Assembly (NCBI GenBank): GCA_009103225.1
Contig: RHPI01000008.1
Coordinates: forward strand, 571,512 to 635,511
DNA length: 64,000 nt
From: Chlorokybus atmophyticus
Lineage: Eukaryota; Streptophyta; Chlorokybophyceae; Chlorokybales; Chlorokybaceae
Direction of reading: 5' to 3'
The position numbers were made by a program, and so were the translations under genes. Shown here piece by piece: positions 22,267 through 34,777 of this stretch (its first letter is position 1; every line of letters starts with the position of its first letter). The notes under the pieces are model-generated. The model searched no databases. It saw only the letters and a program-made list of their open reading frames with translations, and had not been told where the DNA came from.

Positions 22267-24691
22267 TCAAACCACCCCTTGTGCAACTGCTGACTTCTCA
22301 TACTCAAGGGCCTGAGCGATAAACGATGGGACTTGCACAGCAACTCCAGCACCCATCTGCCAAGCAGCAACCTGGTCAACTCTGAAGCAAGCAATGCGCT
22401 TCACATGCAAGTGCATGCAATCACGGCCATACCGTTGAGGACAATGCAATCGAGCTGAAGAATCCCGCAACAGCTGTACAGCAATACACAGTAGTGCACA
22501 CGCAGTAAGTAGCAATCCTTGCTGAATGCAACTTGCAGCACCACACAAGATGAGAGTACATTTGTCAAGATGATACCATCCAGCACAAGAACACCATGCC
22601 ACGTCCATGAACCAACCAGTTGTCATACCAGCACGGCCCTTCAACGCCGCAGCGCCGCTACCTTTAGCACCCTTGCTGCGCGCCGCCAACAGCGCACTGG
22701 CAAGCGCTGCAAGGTTTCTTTCGAGCTTCTCCGGCTCAAAACTTACCTGCAATAAGTGCGTGTCCGAAATTGATGCGTGTTGCAAAGCCAAACCCCTCCT
22801 ATTGCTTCCCGTATAAACTCTAGAATGACTGCAGACACTTAGCTACCTTGCCAATTCCAGCGTGCACAATGCCACCTTTGTCAGTGCGGAACTCGATCGT
22901 TCCTCGCTTGGCATTGGCAACTGCGTCCGTAACATTGTTGGTGACTGTCCCCACCTGCATGGTATGCTATGGTCAGCTTCAGCACTTCAAACATTTCAAT
23001 GCGGTACAGCGACGCGCATTGACACAAACCACTTGATGCTAGAATGCCAGCGCACTTGCCTTTGGGTTGGGCATCAGTCCTCGTGGACCCAATATGCGCG
23101 CAACCTGCATGCCACCACCACCAGGCACAACTTAGCGTACACGCTTGCAGACAGCGACATGGACAACCCTGCCTGGCATAAACAACACTGTTGGCACACC
23201 TGCCCAACGAGCGGCATCATATCTGGTGTTGCAATACACCGATCCACATCGAGCTTTTTGTCTGTTAAGCTACTGATCAGTGCTGTTGATGTTAACCTGA
23301 GCATGCATGCATGGCAAGCTCACGCACTAGTCTTTATTGTTGTGATCAAGTCTTCAGCGCCAACCACCTCAGCGCCCGCAGCCAAGGCGGCCTCTGCTGC
23401 ATCGCCGCGTGCAAACACAGCTACACGGGTCGTCTGCATGGACAGTCATTAGTACTTGGCTGTGGCTTGAAGAGCATAGGTCGTGCGTGACGCATCCAAG
23501 CAATCAACAGCCACACCTACAAATGTTCAGTAGCAAGTTGGTACCTTTCCGGTGCCATATGGAACGGTTGTGGCGCCGCGAACCATCTGAGGTCACACAG
23601 GCTAAAGTTACACAACTGTGAGAGTCTTTCTGCGCAAGTGCTCATCCCGCACTGCATTGTTTGCACTAGCAAACACAGGTGCCAAACCTGATCTGTGCGA
23701 GCAGGATTGATTCCGAGCTTAATAGCAACTTCAACGGTTTCATCAAATTTTCGGCGCTTCAACCTCGACGCAGCCTGAAAACATTGATTTGTAAGGCATG
23801 AAGCAACAGCTGTTACTGTTCCTGGCTTCAAGCTGAACAAAACGAACACTTGGCTGTGATACAGCATATTGCTCCCGCGCAAGTCCTTGCCAACCAAACA
23901 CAGCTATTGCCTATCACAAACGCGTACATGGAGGACTATGTAACGCTGACGTCAAGTGCACTGCAGCAGGCAAGCTGAACTGAACATCCGCGTGCAAAGT
24001 CTGGTGAAGTGAGGAACACATCATCAAAGTCAACAGGCCAAGTTGACTACCGCTGCATGCGCTATGGGTACAGGATTACCGCTGCAACGAGGTGCAGGTT
24101 TCTCACCGCTTCTGTCTAGGAGGACAGTGAGGCATGCACATTCAAACTGGTGCGGAACTGAGTGCGCCGTCACATGTTGCTGCAATGTAGGCGCACAAAC
24201 CAGCTCAACATAATGAAAGTTAAGAAACATTTGGACTAACATCGCGATGGCTCGTCCGTGTGCAAGATCAAGACATTGAATGCAAATCAACATGCATGCA
24301 GCGACCAAAAGTACAGGCTAGGATGGAACAACAAGGGCAGCACCATTGCAAGCGGCGCACAGCTGCGCAGGAAACCAGCATTGCGGGCACATTGCTATGC
24401 TTGTAACGGCACGCTCATGCTTACTTGAACCTGCCGTAATGCCTCTATGAGAGGCAACGGCGACTTGGCTCGTGCTCGCCGCCTGGGCGCGTCAACGAAG
24501 GTAGGCAGCGATGTCTCGGCAGCAGCAGCTGCCGCCGCCGGCAAAGCGGAGGCAGCAGAGCAGAAGCCACGCAGCCCATGACTTGCGGCAACACCGGCAG
24601 CAGCCCAGCTACTGCTACTACTGCTGCAACAGGCTGCAGCACTGCGCTGCACCAAGCTCGCCACCGCCCTTAGCCTCACCGCCGCCGCCAT
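22267..24691 (-). CDS. Mitochondrial large-subunit ribosomal protein uL1
   Basis: Nine exons, 320 residues: 24425-24691, 23688-23774, 23545-23586, 23324-23433, 23200-23272, 23060-23104, 22847-22954, 22629-22746, 22267-22379. Core L1 motifs are [107 protein letters not shown] and [15 protein letters not shown]. The N-terminus ([20 protein letters not shown], then Ser/Ala-rich to about residue 60) is Arg/Ser/Ala-rich and lacks acidic residues, typical of a mitochondrial presequence; a chloroplast copy is less likely but possible. uL1 forms the ribosomal L1 stalk. Intron 6 appears to use a GC donor (GCAAGT). The last exon start (AGAG acceptor at 22380-22381) is the least certain junction. Confidence 0.9.
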
Positions 24692-24759
24692 GCGCAAGCC
24701 CTGAACGTGCTACTTGTGTGCAACTTGCACGCTGATTGCTTGATGGCAGCGGCTTGCGC
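24692..24759. promoter_or_regulatory. 68-bp divergent promoter/5' leader region
   Basis: The only sequence between the start codons of uL1 (minus, ATG 24691) and HASTY/exportin-5 (plus, ATG 24760). No TATA box is visible. Both transcripts must start within it or inside the neighbouring gene, so the two genes probably share a compact bidirectional promoter. Confidence 0.6.
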
Positions 24760-27700
24760 ATGGCGGACATAGAGGCGGCGGCGGCGGCGGTGGCCGCGTC
24801 TGTAGCCTCGGCTTCCAACCCTGCAGCGACATCTGAGCGACGCAAAGCTGCGCTTGAGCTGTGCGACCAGGTTGGTGGGATGGGGGGCTTGATCGATTGG
24901 TTTCGGGCCAGACTTGCTCCTTTGCAGCTGAAATTGTTGCCAACATGCCGACTCAACGCCTGCTTTATCTACACATTTCTCAGTCGAGTCGAGGTGGCCA
25001 GTGCCTATGCCACGTGTATGTGCATTGTTGTTTGCAGCATTCGTGGACAGCAGTTGCTGAGTGTCATGGCAAGTGCAGGCTCTGCCATACTGAGTGACTC
25101 GACTCGAAGTAAGTCATACCAACGTTTGATGCCCAGGTCATATCTAGAGGAAACAATTGCAGCGGACTAGTAATTGATGCTGCTATGCAGCTGCTAGCTA
25201 TCAGGTCTAACTGCATGCAATGCCTCAAAGGCTGCTCACTTGTGCATGTAGGTTGCTGTGCGATTGCGCTGCATGCTTGCTAGGCACACAAAACTGGTAC
25301 CCGCTTGCTGGGTGATCAACTGCGAGTGCTGTTTGTCATGTGCTGCAATCAGCCTTTGGTAATTCGACCTTGCCTTGTCCCGTAGTTCAAAAATGGTGAT
25401 CCAAGAACTGTAGCCACCGTTGCTGTTGTCCTCGCCAAGCGTGGACAGCCTCCGGAAATTCAGCATTTTGCGTACGGCGTGCTGCAGGTAAATTGCTTGG
25501 AATTCTCAGGAGTGGCATGTTGCTTTGGCCAACTCTTCGCATTGTGGACCCAGTTTAGCGCTCATTATGATTTGTCTGCCCTTGCTTAAAGAACTTGAGA
25601 ATGTCCCTCCCTTAGTACAAAAATGTTAATCACAACATCTGCTTCGTCTATCGCATGGCTGTAACGCGATGCTGTTCGGACAGCACGTGCTGCGGACTCA
25701 TGGAACTGAGCTTACTCCTGAAGAAAAGCGTGGCTTTCTCGTCACAGCTTTGCAGCTTTTCAAGGAATGCATGGATGATAGTGTCCCAGCAGGCTGGGCA
25801 ATCAAAGCCAAGGTGGCGTCCTTACTTGCAGAGGTTAGTGGTGCTAGACGATACGCTGGTTTCGCGATCCCGGCCGGCATTGTTGTATGGGTGCACATGT
25901 GATGCCAGGTGCATGTTCGGCAGGTTTGACACTGTGTTACTTGATATGTAGGTTGCTAGAGCGGAGGGTCCAGCGGTGTGGCATGAGCTATTGCCAACAC
26001 TATTCCAAGCTGCCACACAAGGGCCATCACAGGTATTTCTTACGTACTTGTTGTTGCTGTGTGTCCTGTTCATGTCATGATGGCAGCTGGTTGTGCTGAT
26101 TGTTGATTGGTTTGTCCTAGGCAGAGCTGGTTGCATTAGCGTTGCGGTGGCTGCCTGAAGATGTGACAGTCCACAATGAGGATTTGCAAGGTGAAAGGTG
26201 GCAGTTGTTGTGCATGTCTTGCCTTGACCTATTGTCCCCTGTTCTTTGTTTCATTGACTCAATCCTGGGAAGTCTTGTGTTGATGGCCGTCAATTGTCAG
26301 GCGATCGTAGGCGTGGACTGCTGTTTGCACTTACAAAAGCTTTACCACAGATTTTACCATTCCTCTACAAGGTATACTGCGTGTTTTCATTCTGCTCGGA
26401 TAATTGCTTGCATATTGGTGGTCTCTCTCTTCACAATCTTGTTTACCTGAAGCATGGCTCGCATGCCTACAGTTGTTAGAACAACACTTTGCCGAAGCCA
26501 TGGCCGCCTTGCAGCAGAGTAGTACAGCACTAGCAAGAAGGCACGCAGCAGTTATAGAAGCCACACTTGCGGCTATGGGGGCATATGCGGAGTGGGCACC
26601 CGTTTCTGCACTCACCAATGCTGGCTCTAGCTGCGTTGATGCGTGTGGGCACTTCCTGCGGTATGCCGAGTTCCAGAATCATGCATGCGACTTCTTCAAG
26701 AACTTCTGTGCCAGGTACCACCCTTGTTCCAGGCAGCTGGTGTCGCTGAGTGTTATCATGGGCGCTTGCAGGCTGTGGCTTCGTAGCTCCATGCAGTGAC
26801 TCCATGACTGCTGACCTGAAGAGTTGCAAATGGCAGGCGGCGTGGTAAAGGTGAGGAGGCAGAAGTGTTTGACTCAGCTATGGTACGAGCTGGCGAGGCA
26901 CTCTGTTCATCAGCACCAGCTGTGCTTGGGAGAGCCCCAGGAAGCAATGTGCCAGGATCTGCGGAGGATGTTTATGATGAGGACTTTGCGCAGCGGTTGT
27001 CTGAGGCTCTAGTGTCGCTGGGTAACAACCACCTTCACGCATTGTCAACACGACCAGACATACAGGATGTGTATCTGAAACAGGTAATGACGCGTTTGCT
27101 TGCTGGGCTTGACACTGGCATTGTTCTGCCGCTAAGTTGAGCGTGTCGCCATGAACAGATGCTTGACTTCGCTCGCCACAAGAACCAAGCGCTGTCATCC
27201 ATATCGCTACAGTTCTGGCTGGTAAGTCACTGGTAATTGACATGCCAGCTCGCATTGGTCCTGATTTACACAGGTACGACTCTCTTGTTCAGCCATTACT
27301 GCGAGAAAGTGGTCAGCCAGACCCAGCAGCACGCTCGAAAGCTACCAAAGTTGACAGCGAAACTGCTGCTGCATTGCTTGAGACAGCTAGTGACCGCTTG
27401 CACAGAGCGTGGGCTTCCATCAGCATCACCGGTCAAACCCCCAAGGATGTCGTACCAGAGGACTTCCTGAGCGATGCTGAGTACGTCAAGTATCGCCTAC
27501 AGGTAAGCACTGGTTGCCAATGCCGTGCAGAAAATCAACTGAGCAGAGTAGCCAATTGACTCTGATTGTCATCACTGGCCAGCTGGTGGACTTGGTGCGC
27601 CTGGTGTCTGCACAGCACCCAGCACTTGCTGTGCAAGCAACTGTGGGGAGGACAGGGTTGGCAATTGCTAACTTGGACGGGGGCATCGCAACTCATGACG

Positions 27701-30062
27701 CACTGGATAGCGCTGTCATGGTTCTGGAGAACGCAACGTCAGCAATGCCAACAGATGCATTTGCAAGCGACCCTGGTGTGGTAGCCAGTATCGAGCAGTT
27801 TCTGCAGCAAGTCCTGAGCATCCAGTACTCCAGCCCAATAGTAGCCGAGCAGCTGTGCCGCATACTAGACAGCTTTGGCAAGTACTACAAGCCAGGGCCG
27901 GCAATCCTGCCCCAGGTGATTAGCAAGCTATTTGACGTTTTTAGCACCATTCCAACTCCAACAGCACCACCTGCATCTACCAGCAAAGCGCGGCGTAGGG
28001 CACGCCAGCAGGCAGGCGCCTCTGTGCTGAAGATTTCTCTTGCCGCGGCAACTGTGCTCGCACCACATCTGGTCGCTTTCGCGGATGGCATCAGTACATT
28101 GCAACAGCAGGGCATACTTCAGGACGGTGATCACATAATGCTGCAAGAAGCCTTGCTGGTGATAGCATCAAAAGCTGGCGATACTGCGCAAAGCCAAGTC
28201 TTCAATCAGATTCTTGAACCGCTGCGACTGAGATGGACAGATCCTCATTGGCAGAGTTCATTGACAAGTGCACAAAGCTTTGTGGCTTTCTTAGCCCCTG
28301 CCCAGCTCAACTGTGAACAGCGTGCGTGGTTGTTTTCTGCTATGGCCATGTTGGAAAAGCTTCTAAAGAGGGCTGAGCCTGCAGCAGCCAAGCAGAGCGC
28401 TTCTCACCCCTTGTCACAGCACTTGCAGTGGATCCTGCCGCCACTCCTACAGCTGATAAAATGCCTTCATGAACTGTGGTCTCCACCGGTGCAACAACAG
28501 GTATGGCATTCCCGCACCTGACTCTGTGCCCTTGCAGTGTGTCATACAAGCAGTACCAATGCCAGCAGGACAACCAAAACAGCCTGCATTGCGTTGCCAT
28601 TGACTGTGCAGGTGCTACCAGCTGGGTATCAGGAAGCTCTAGACATAGGCCCCTTCGAAAAGTCTATGCTTGCTGGAAACACCCCAGCACAGGCCGTTGC
28701 TTCTGTCCCCGGCGGCGATCGCGAGGATACCGATAGTGGTGCAGTAGATGGTGAAGGTCCAGCTTCTCTGCGTAATTTTTTGAAGGGCATCCGGGAGTCG
28801 GCCTATCAAGTTGTTGGATTGTGCGCCACAAAGTTGCCGGCTTTTTATGAGCAGTCGAACATTGCCAACCTGTTGCCGACATGTTTATTCCACTGCTTTG
28901 AAGCAGTGGAAGCTCGGCATGTCAAGTCCTTTCTCAGGAACATAGTGGTTCCTTTCACAAAGCATTGCCCACCTCAGCTGCGCTCAACGTGGCTCACCCC
29001 TGTGTTGCACCCGACACTTGTCCACATGCACTCCAGGCTTACAGCAGCTTGGCAGCAACACACCGTTCCAGATGCTACAACAAAGGAACGCGGCACCCAG
29101 GAGTTGACTGCCGAAGTTGTCACTGACAAGTTGCTGCGTGACATGACCCGAGAGCACTGCGCACTTCTTGTGCTACTAACACAACCGCTACAAGCTTCCC
29201 AGAATGGTTGCAGCTCTCCAAGAGACACAGCGCCAGAAGTTTCAATGGGCGGTGCAGCAGACCAGTCGAGTCTTCTGTTTTATTTGCTTCAGCACGAAGC
29301 CATGGCAAGCGCCGCTATTCATACGGCAATCTCAGCGTTGAGCTGGCCAGACAGCGAGTCGGCACACAAAGCTGTGGCATTCTGCTCAGCTCTAACTACC
29401 GTTGCCGTAGGAGACGCTCGATTGCATGCAGTTGTTGGGGCAGAGGTGCTGCATGCTGCAATCAGTGCCCTTACGTTCGTCTCCAATCAGACCAACCAAA
29501 GCGATCTCATTGCACTGATCAGAGAGATATATGTCAAGCTTTCGCCCTGCACCTCAGCTCCAAGCCAGGTGAGTGTTGCCTTGTGAATGCAAGCAACCTG
29601 TTCACTTCAGCAGCCCGTACGTCATCACAGCACCTTTGCAGGTGCTACTGAGCTTGCCAACGGTCAACTCTGCTTCTTTGCAAAAGTTGCAGCAAGCGGT
29701 CAGCAGCACCGGCAGCGAAAAGGAGCAGCGGCAGCTGTTGAAACAACTCCTGCTAGCTGCCGGCGGGGACGACCTCAAGGCGCTTAGCTCTCCTGTGAAG
29801 TCCAGCACAATAAGCAATCTACCAGGTATGCCTATCCTCACATGTGTTTGCATGCAGACTGCACATTTGCGGCGATTGCTGCAAGCTTCAAACGTACAAT
29901 TGCATTGACTCTTTGATTTATCAGAGTAAGGCCTCATGATCCTGACTAGGAGTGTAACGGTTACATGCTGTCGTGCTTGCAGGTAGGACCATGGCACCAA
30001 AGCGCATCAATGCACCCAAAGACGATGACACTGGCATGTCACTGTCCAGCATTGGTCTATAG
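24760..30062 (+). CDS. HST: HASTY / exportin-5 nuclear export receptor
   Basis: Fourteen exons, 1161 residues: 24760-24870, 25386-25487, 25684-25833, 25952-26032, 26121-26190, 26301-26371, 26473-26714, 26837-27083, 27159-27221, 27293-27502, 27583-28500, 28612-29568, 29642-29825, 29983-30062. Phases agree throughout. Plant HASTY-like blocks are VVLAKRGQPPEIQHFAYGVL (importin-beta-like N-terminus), ELVALALRWLPEDVTVHNED, RRRGLLFALTKALPQILPFL, EATLAAMGAYAEWAPVSALT, then a long alpha-solenoid of HEAT repeats in the two large exons (917 and 957 nt class), ending in SLPTVNSASLQKLQQAVSS and LLLAAGGDDLKAL near the C-terminus. In plants the protein exports or acts in biogenesis of small RNAs with RanGTP; animal exportin-5 carries pre-miRNA. 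The human protein is about 1200 residues, so this looks full length. Exon 2 was placed by similarity because intron 1 is 515 nt. Confidence 0.95.
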
Positions 30063-31230
30063 GACTCGCAACGGCGCATCACATGATGTGTACAGTCACC
30101 ACGCGCAATGTGGTAATCGCACAGCGGGAAGTCCAGCACTGTACAGCTACAAGTTCGCTGACGTTCTCAGCTCTGCAACTATTGTGTCTGTGCATAAATG
30201 CACGGGTCATGTGCTAGAACACAGGAAGTCCCTGATATAGAGGTCATATTTGCATGGCTGTCGCCACTGCAAGTGTGACACACGTGTATCAGTTTGTCAG
30301 TCTATGAGCTGCTGTTGCAGGGAGCATGTTTGTGTATAGTCCATCTGTGACAAGTGCAAAGCTCAGAAGTGCTTGTGGGACCTTGAAGGTCCTAGGCCGC
30401 CCCCTCGCGCGGCCAGCCCTTAGGTCCAGGGTTGCGCAGCACATAACATTTGAGCGTGGGTTTTATACAATGTACATAAGTCTCAAGAGCGTGCAGCATG
30501 CACTGAACTGTCGGTATGCATGTGTGATGCAATGCTGTGAGCGCTCAATGTCAGTTACATGGGTGTTGTGTGATGTGCTTTATGATATCTGATGTTGCGA
30601 GCACACCGGTGCCTGCCGCAAGGGCACTTATCAACACACGCCAGATTGTGTGGCAAGGTTTGTCCCACATTTCTCACAACCCTCTATTACATTGACATGC
30701 AAGCGTTGAGCTGTCAGCGCTGCTACCATGCCTACCACACGCATGTGTCCTCCACATGGACTGTGCACGCCGCCACTGCACTACATGCATCATTCTTAGT
30801 GGGCTCATGAAAAAGCGGCACTCCAAAGTTCCTTGATATGTGGCCTGTAAGAGAGCATCACAATGCTGCTTGTGTCACGTTGGATGCATGTGTTGCTGGC
30901 ATAACGGTAAGAACACCGCTGTAAACCCAATCAACACATTGTGTGTCTAACGGGGAAGGCGAGTAGTGTAGTTGTGGATAGTATAGCCCGGTGGTGAATG
31001 ATATGACATGCTGTTTGCTATGTGTGGTGGGTGAATGTCACTGTGTGTGTGGTGATGCAATAAACACCCTTGCATGCAGCATATGAGGCATAATCTTTTG
31101 TACATATGTGGCATACGATCTTTGTACACTTATCTTCACAAAAAGCAATCATTACAATATAAGCCATCAACCGGAATCGTTGATATACTTGTTCTAGCGT
31201 TGTGAACCAAAACAATTCGATACAACTTTC
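30063..31230. other. Intergenic region, no gene recognised
   Basis: Lies between the convergent 3' ends of HASTY and the START gene. It contains a GGCCGCCCCCTCGCGCGGCC-like GC-rich hairpin near 30398 and a segment near 30985 related to the ACCACCGGG-bearing repeat family. No coding signal. Confidence 0.6.
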
Positions 31231-34131
31231 TCATCTAGGCTCTCGATCCAAACAAGCTGCATGCGAGTTGAACACCGAAGTCGCGTGTCGCAAAACCTTC
31301 AGACTGTCACTGACAACAGTTTCTGATTTTTCATCAAGCGGGTCGTGTGGGGTGGGTGTTGGAGGGACTGCACACTGAGAGCGCTGTTCTTTATGTTTGT
31401 ACGCAAGCTGAATCGCCTTCTTGAGCGTAGCGAGCGCATGTATGAGTCCGTCCTCAGCAGCATAATCTGCATCAGGCAACTCTGATTCCGCATTCCCGTT
31501 GGCTTTATGTGGCGTCGCCGGCTGATCAACACGCCCGTGTTGCGCAAACGGGGCTATGGTGCTTCGAACCGTGCGCGGGGTGACTTGCGGGTCAGCCCCT
31601 TCCTGACCCGACGTGCTCGGCGTCGGCGGGTACTCCACAAGCTCCAAGCGCGTGCCCGCTTGCTCCACGACAGTGTGGGAAGCGCGCCCTTGCTGAGGTG
31701 AAAGACTGTGCGCGCTGCCATTGGCACTGCGTCTGAACCGCCAACTCCAACTCGGTGTGCCCGCCGAACGAGTTGATGCTGCGGCCACAGGAGTACCTGC
31801 CGACGCAGGAGTACTCGGTGCTGATGGTCCCACCTGCACTTCCAATGTCGCAGGTCTGCCTGATGACGTAGGTGGGGAAGATGTGTGCGCGTGTTCCGCC
31901 CAATGCATCTGCATACTGGGTTGCTTATTTGATGGCTGAGCGCGAGGTTGTGCAGCTGGCTGTAAACTCGCTGTCTGCAGAGTCTTGACAGTCTTGACTG
32001 CTGGCAAGGGACTGTTGACAATGGCCGCAGGGGAAGGTCTATTTGGTTGCCCGTAAAGCAGCTCTTTGATGCGCAAGTAGAGCTGCTCCTTGCTGAGCAG
32101 CTCATGGTAGGGTCCCTTGTCGGTGTGCCTTAGGCTCTTCACCTGCTTGTCAAACAGCTTGTGCCCAGGGGGAGCCAGCTGGCGCGATATGAAGTTAAGG
32201 ATGGCCGGAGGCACGTGGTCCAGCTTCATGTCCAGGTGCGTGATCGTGCGGTACGCGCACAGCGTGTCCGAGATGTGGTGCAGCAGCACACCACCGCTCA
32301 GCTCCATCCGCACGATCCCCTTCTCTGGGGGGGCCACGTCAGCCTTTGTGAAGATCTCCGTATCCCAATCCAGAAGAGAAAGGTCATGGGGCACCTGCAG
32401 CAGTTACATGACAACACGTTTTATATAGACATTCTGGTCTCTCAACTCCACCAACGCAAATCCACAACTATCCATGGTTTGATTATGCCTTACGTTCTAT
32501 CAATGCACAATTGAGGAGTTTATCAAGCAGGTTAGCGCATGTATGCCATACCCCGCATGGTGTAGGACAGTTGAGTACAGCTACCAACTAGACTACTGTG
32601 TGACATGTTGTAAGTAACTGGTGCACTGTGTTGCTTTTGGCAATGGTTGACAGCGTCAAGATCTGAAAGACGATTCACCGAGAGCCTTGTGGCACTTACC
32701 GAACGCAGAACGAACAGCACTTGCTTCGCGTCCGGGATGGGCACTATGTACGTGAACACACACAGGTCTCGGGGTGCAAGGGGATACTGCACGGTGATGC
32801 TGTGACACAGGTGAAAGCAGCAGCTCAGTGCACTGGCCCAGCATGCGGCATCTAAGCCATGACAACTAGACATGTGTCAAACATTATCTTTGCAAGGGAG
32901 CGCATGCGCACAAGAACAGTTCAACATTGAATGAGCGGCTTACTTCTCCAGCCACAGCGCCTGCCCCGGGAAGAACTGGCGAATCCACTTTGCGCTGGTT
33001 ACTGCAAACTTGGGGAATGTGGAGGAAGGCTGCCTGTGGGTGGGTAAGTGTAATTGATTACTACACTAGGCTGGCTGCACAACTATCTATCACATCCAGA
33101 GGAGACATACCACAATGGAAAGTATGGAGCTTCATATCCAACACACAGAGCTGCAACATGAGAGCAGTTGTCAGGACACTTACTCCAGACAGTATTTGAT
33201 ATGTCAAAATTATTTGTGCCTTGTGAGCAAAGCGATTGACTATACCATGAAGCAGCGGTCCTTCAAGCAACCCCTCCACGCAAAGCGTTTGCAATGGACT
33301 TCCTTCCGTACTGGACCGTTGCAGCACCCGACAACCTTCTGAGTCGAATGCGACCTGCAGTGCACATACTAAGCAACCCAGTGCTGAGCCACTTATATTT
33401 CACACTGAGTGCTGTATTGCACACCTTCCAAGGCGGACGTTGTGGGGAGCTGCCGCGCGGCCATGACTGCGCATGAGGCTTGTCAACATCCGACACGGAT
33501 CGCAAAACCTCGTACAAGGCGCCGATCTCTTTGACTTGCCGCGCGAGTGCGCCAGGCTTTTTCCGAAGTGCTTCGAGCATTTCATCGCCTTGTGCCTGCA
33601 TGCGAATGTGCACAACAGTTGGAGACTGCAAGACAAGAAAACTGTGGACCTATAACTTGGCTACTGCAACGCTGCATTTTGGAAGCTGGGTCTAAAACAA
33701 TGAACGTAATGGTATACAATCACACATTATTTGCGACTGCTGTCCGTGACCAATGAACCTATTTGCAAGTACACTAACTTGCCTGATGTTGACTATGCCA
33801 GAACCTACTCTATACTAGATGTTTCAGTGTAAACATCTGCTGAGCAGCTGCCAAGCATGCCTGTCAGAGAGCCAAAGCGCTATGCTGAGCAGCAACAGTA
33901 AAAGCTAAGTAGAAGCAGAAGAGGCTCAGTGCACACCAACTGTGCTTGCCAAAGCAATTTTGCTCTGGTCAACACTGCCGATGGTTGGGTTCACACGGTG
34001 AGCGTCTTGACTACCAGCGCAGACGCAACTATCATCACCTGCAGAAGCTTCTCGACCCGCACTGGGTCGTCGAGGCGGGCGTTGCCCAACGCCTCATTTA
34101 AGTTCACGCGGTAGGCCGGGAGCTTCGTCAT
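31231..34131 (-). CDS. START-domain lipid-binding protein
   Basis: Seven exons, 598 residues: 34039-34131, 33425-33625, 33246-33354, 33111-33150 (40-nt microexon), 32944-33033, 32700-32799, 31231-32394. ATG at 34131 (MTKLPAYRVNLNEALGNARL); an in-frame stop lies upstream. After a helical N-terminus (RKKPGALARQVKEIGALYEV) a START-like fold runs to about residue 310: LCVEGLLEGPLLHALCVGYE, PKFAVTSAKWIRQFFPGQAL, ITVQYPLAPRDLCVFTYIVP, GIVRMELSGGVLLHHISDTL, LDMKLDHVPPAILNFISRQL. START domains bind a lipid in a deep pocket. The C-terminal ~270 residues, in the last exon, are Pro/Ser/Thr-rich and probably disordered, ending with a helical segment (GLIHALATLKKAIQLAYKHK). No transmembrane segment seen. 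Partner and ligand unknown. Confidence 0.9.
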
Positions 34132-34777
34132 CCCGCCTGACGGCCTGTACTTCTCACCGCCTGCTTGAGGAAGCACCCGGGCAAGCAGCAGAACTAACCA
34201 CGCCGACAACTTTACCGCCGCCGCCCACGACGACGCCACCACCAACGACGTCGCCGTCGATCAGGCCAGGCCAGGCCGGACCTGCTGGCCTGCAGTGACA
34301 ATGCTCGTTTAGATCTGACCAGACTACGTCAGTCAACTGGGTGCAGGCTCCTGCTAGTTGTTACCACACTCCTCAATCTGCCTTCGCAACAGTCAAACTG
34401 TTGCCAAAAGCACGGCTAACTGTAACTGTCTTGGTTACATTATTCGCAAGCTTAGGTGCTTGAACGGAGTCTACAATCGGACTTTTTAGACTCGCGTCGT
34501 TCGGGCTCATAAACTTCAGTGAGCGTAGATGAGCCCAACAAACGTTCAGTGAACTTGCCAAGCCCTACACGTCGCTAACCAGTCGTCAATCAAATTGCCT
34601 GTGCTCGTGGGCGGGAAGGTTGCTGGCGATGGCGGTGTGGGTGGCGGCGGCGTTGTCGAAGGAGCTTCTGCAACTGTCGCTGCTGGGATTTTATGTGGAT
34701 TGAAATGTCCGAGATGACAACTCTATACTGCAGGAAGGGCTGGTGAGGTCAAACGTTGGGGAGGACTGGGTAGCAGC
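34132..34777. other. Divergent intergenic region between START gene and ATX gene
   Basis: About 650 bp holding both 5' flanks. It has a GGC/GTC-rich part near 34200-34260 and a second GC-rich part near 34610-34660. No further gene seen; an untranslated first exon of either gene could lie here. Confidence 0.5.

Noticed and set aside
25236-25466. Minus-strand 76-codon frame with protein-like composition
   Set aside because: It is the antisense shadow of exon 2 of HASTY (25386-25487), which reads FKNGDPRTVATVAVVLAKRG on the plus strand and fits the family and phases.
26851-26862. GTGAGGAGGCAG as a 12-nt intron in HASTY
   Set aside because: Reading straight through stays in frame (GKGEEAEVF), so no intron is needed; unlike the 11-nt case in the channel gene.
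31507-31939. Plus-strand Arg/Pro-rich frames
   Set aside because: Antisense to the low-complexity tail of the START gene.
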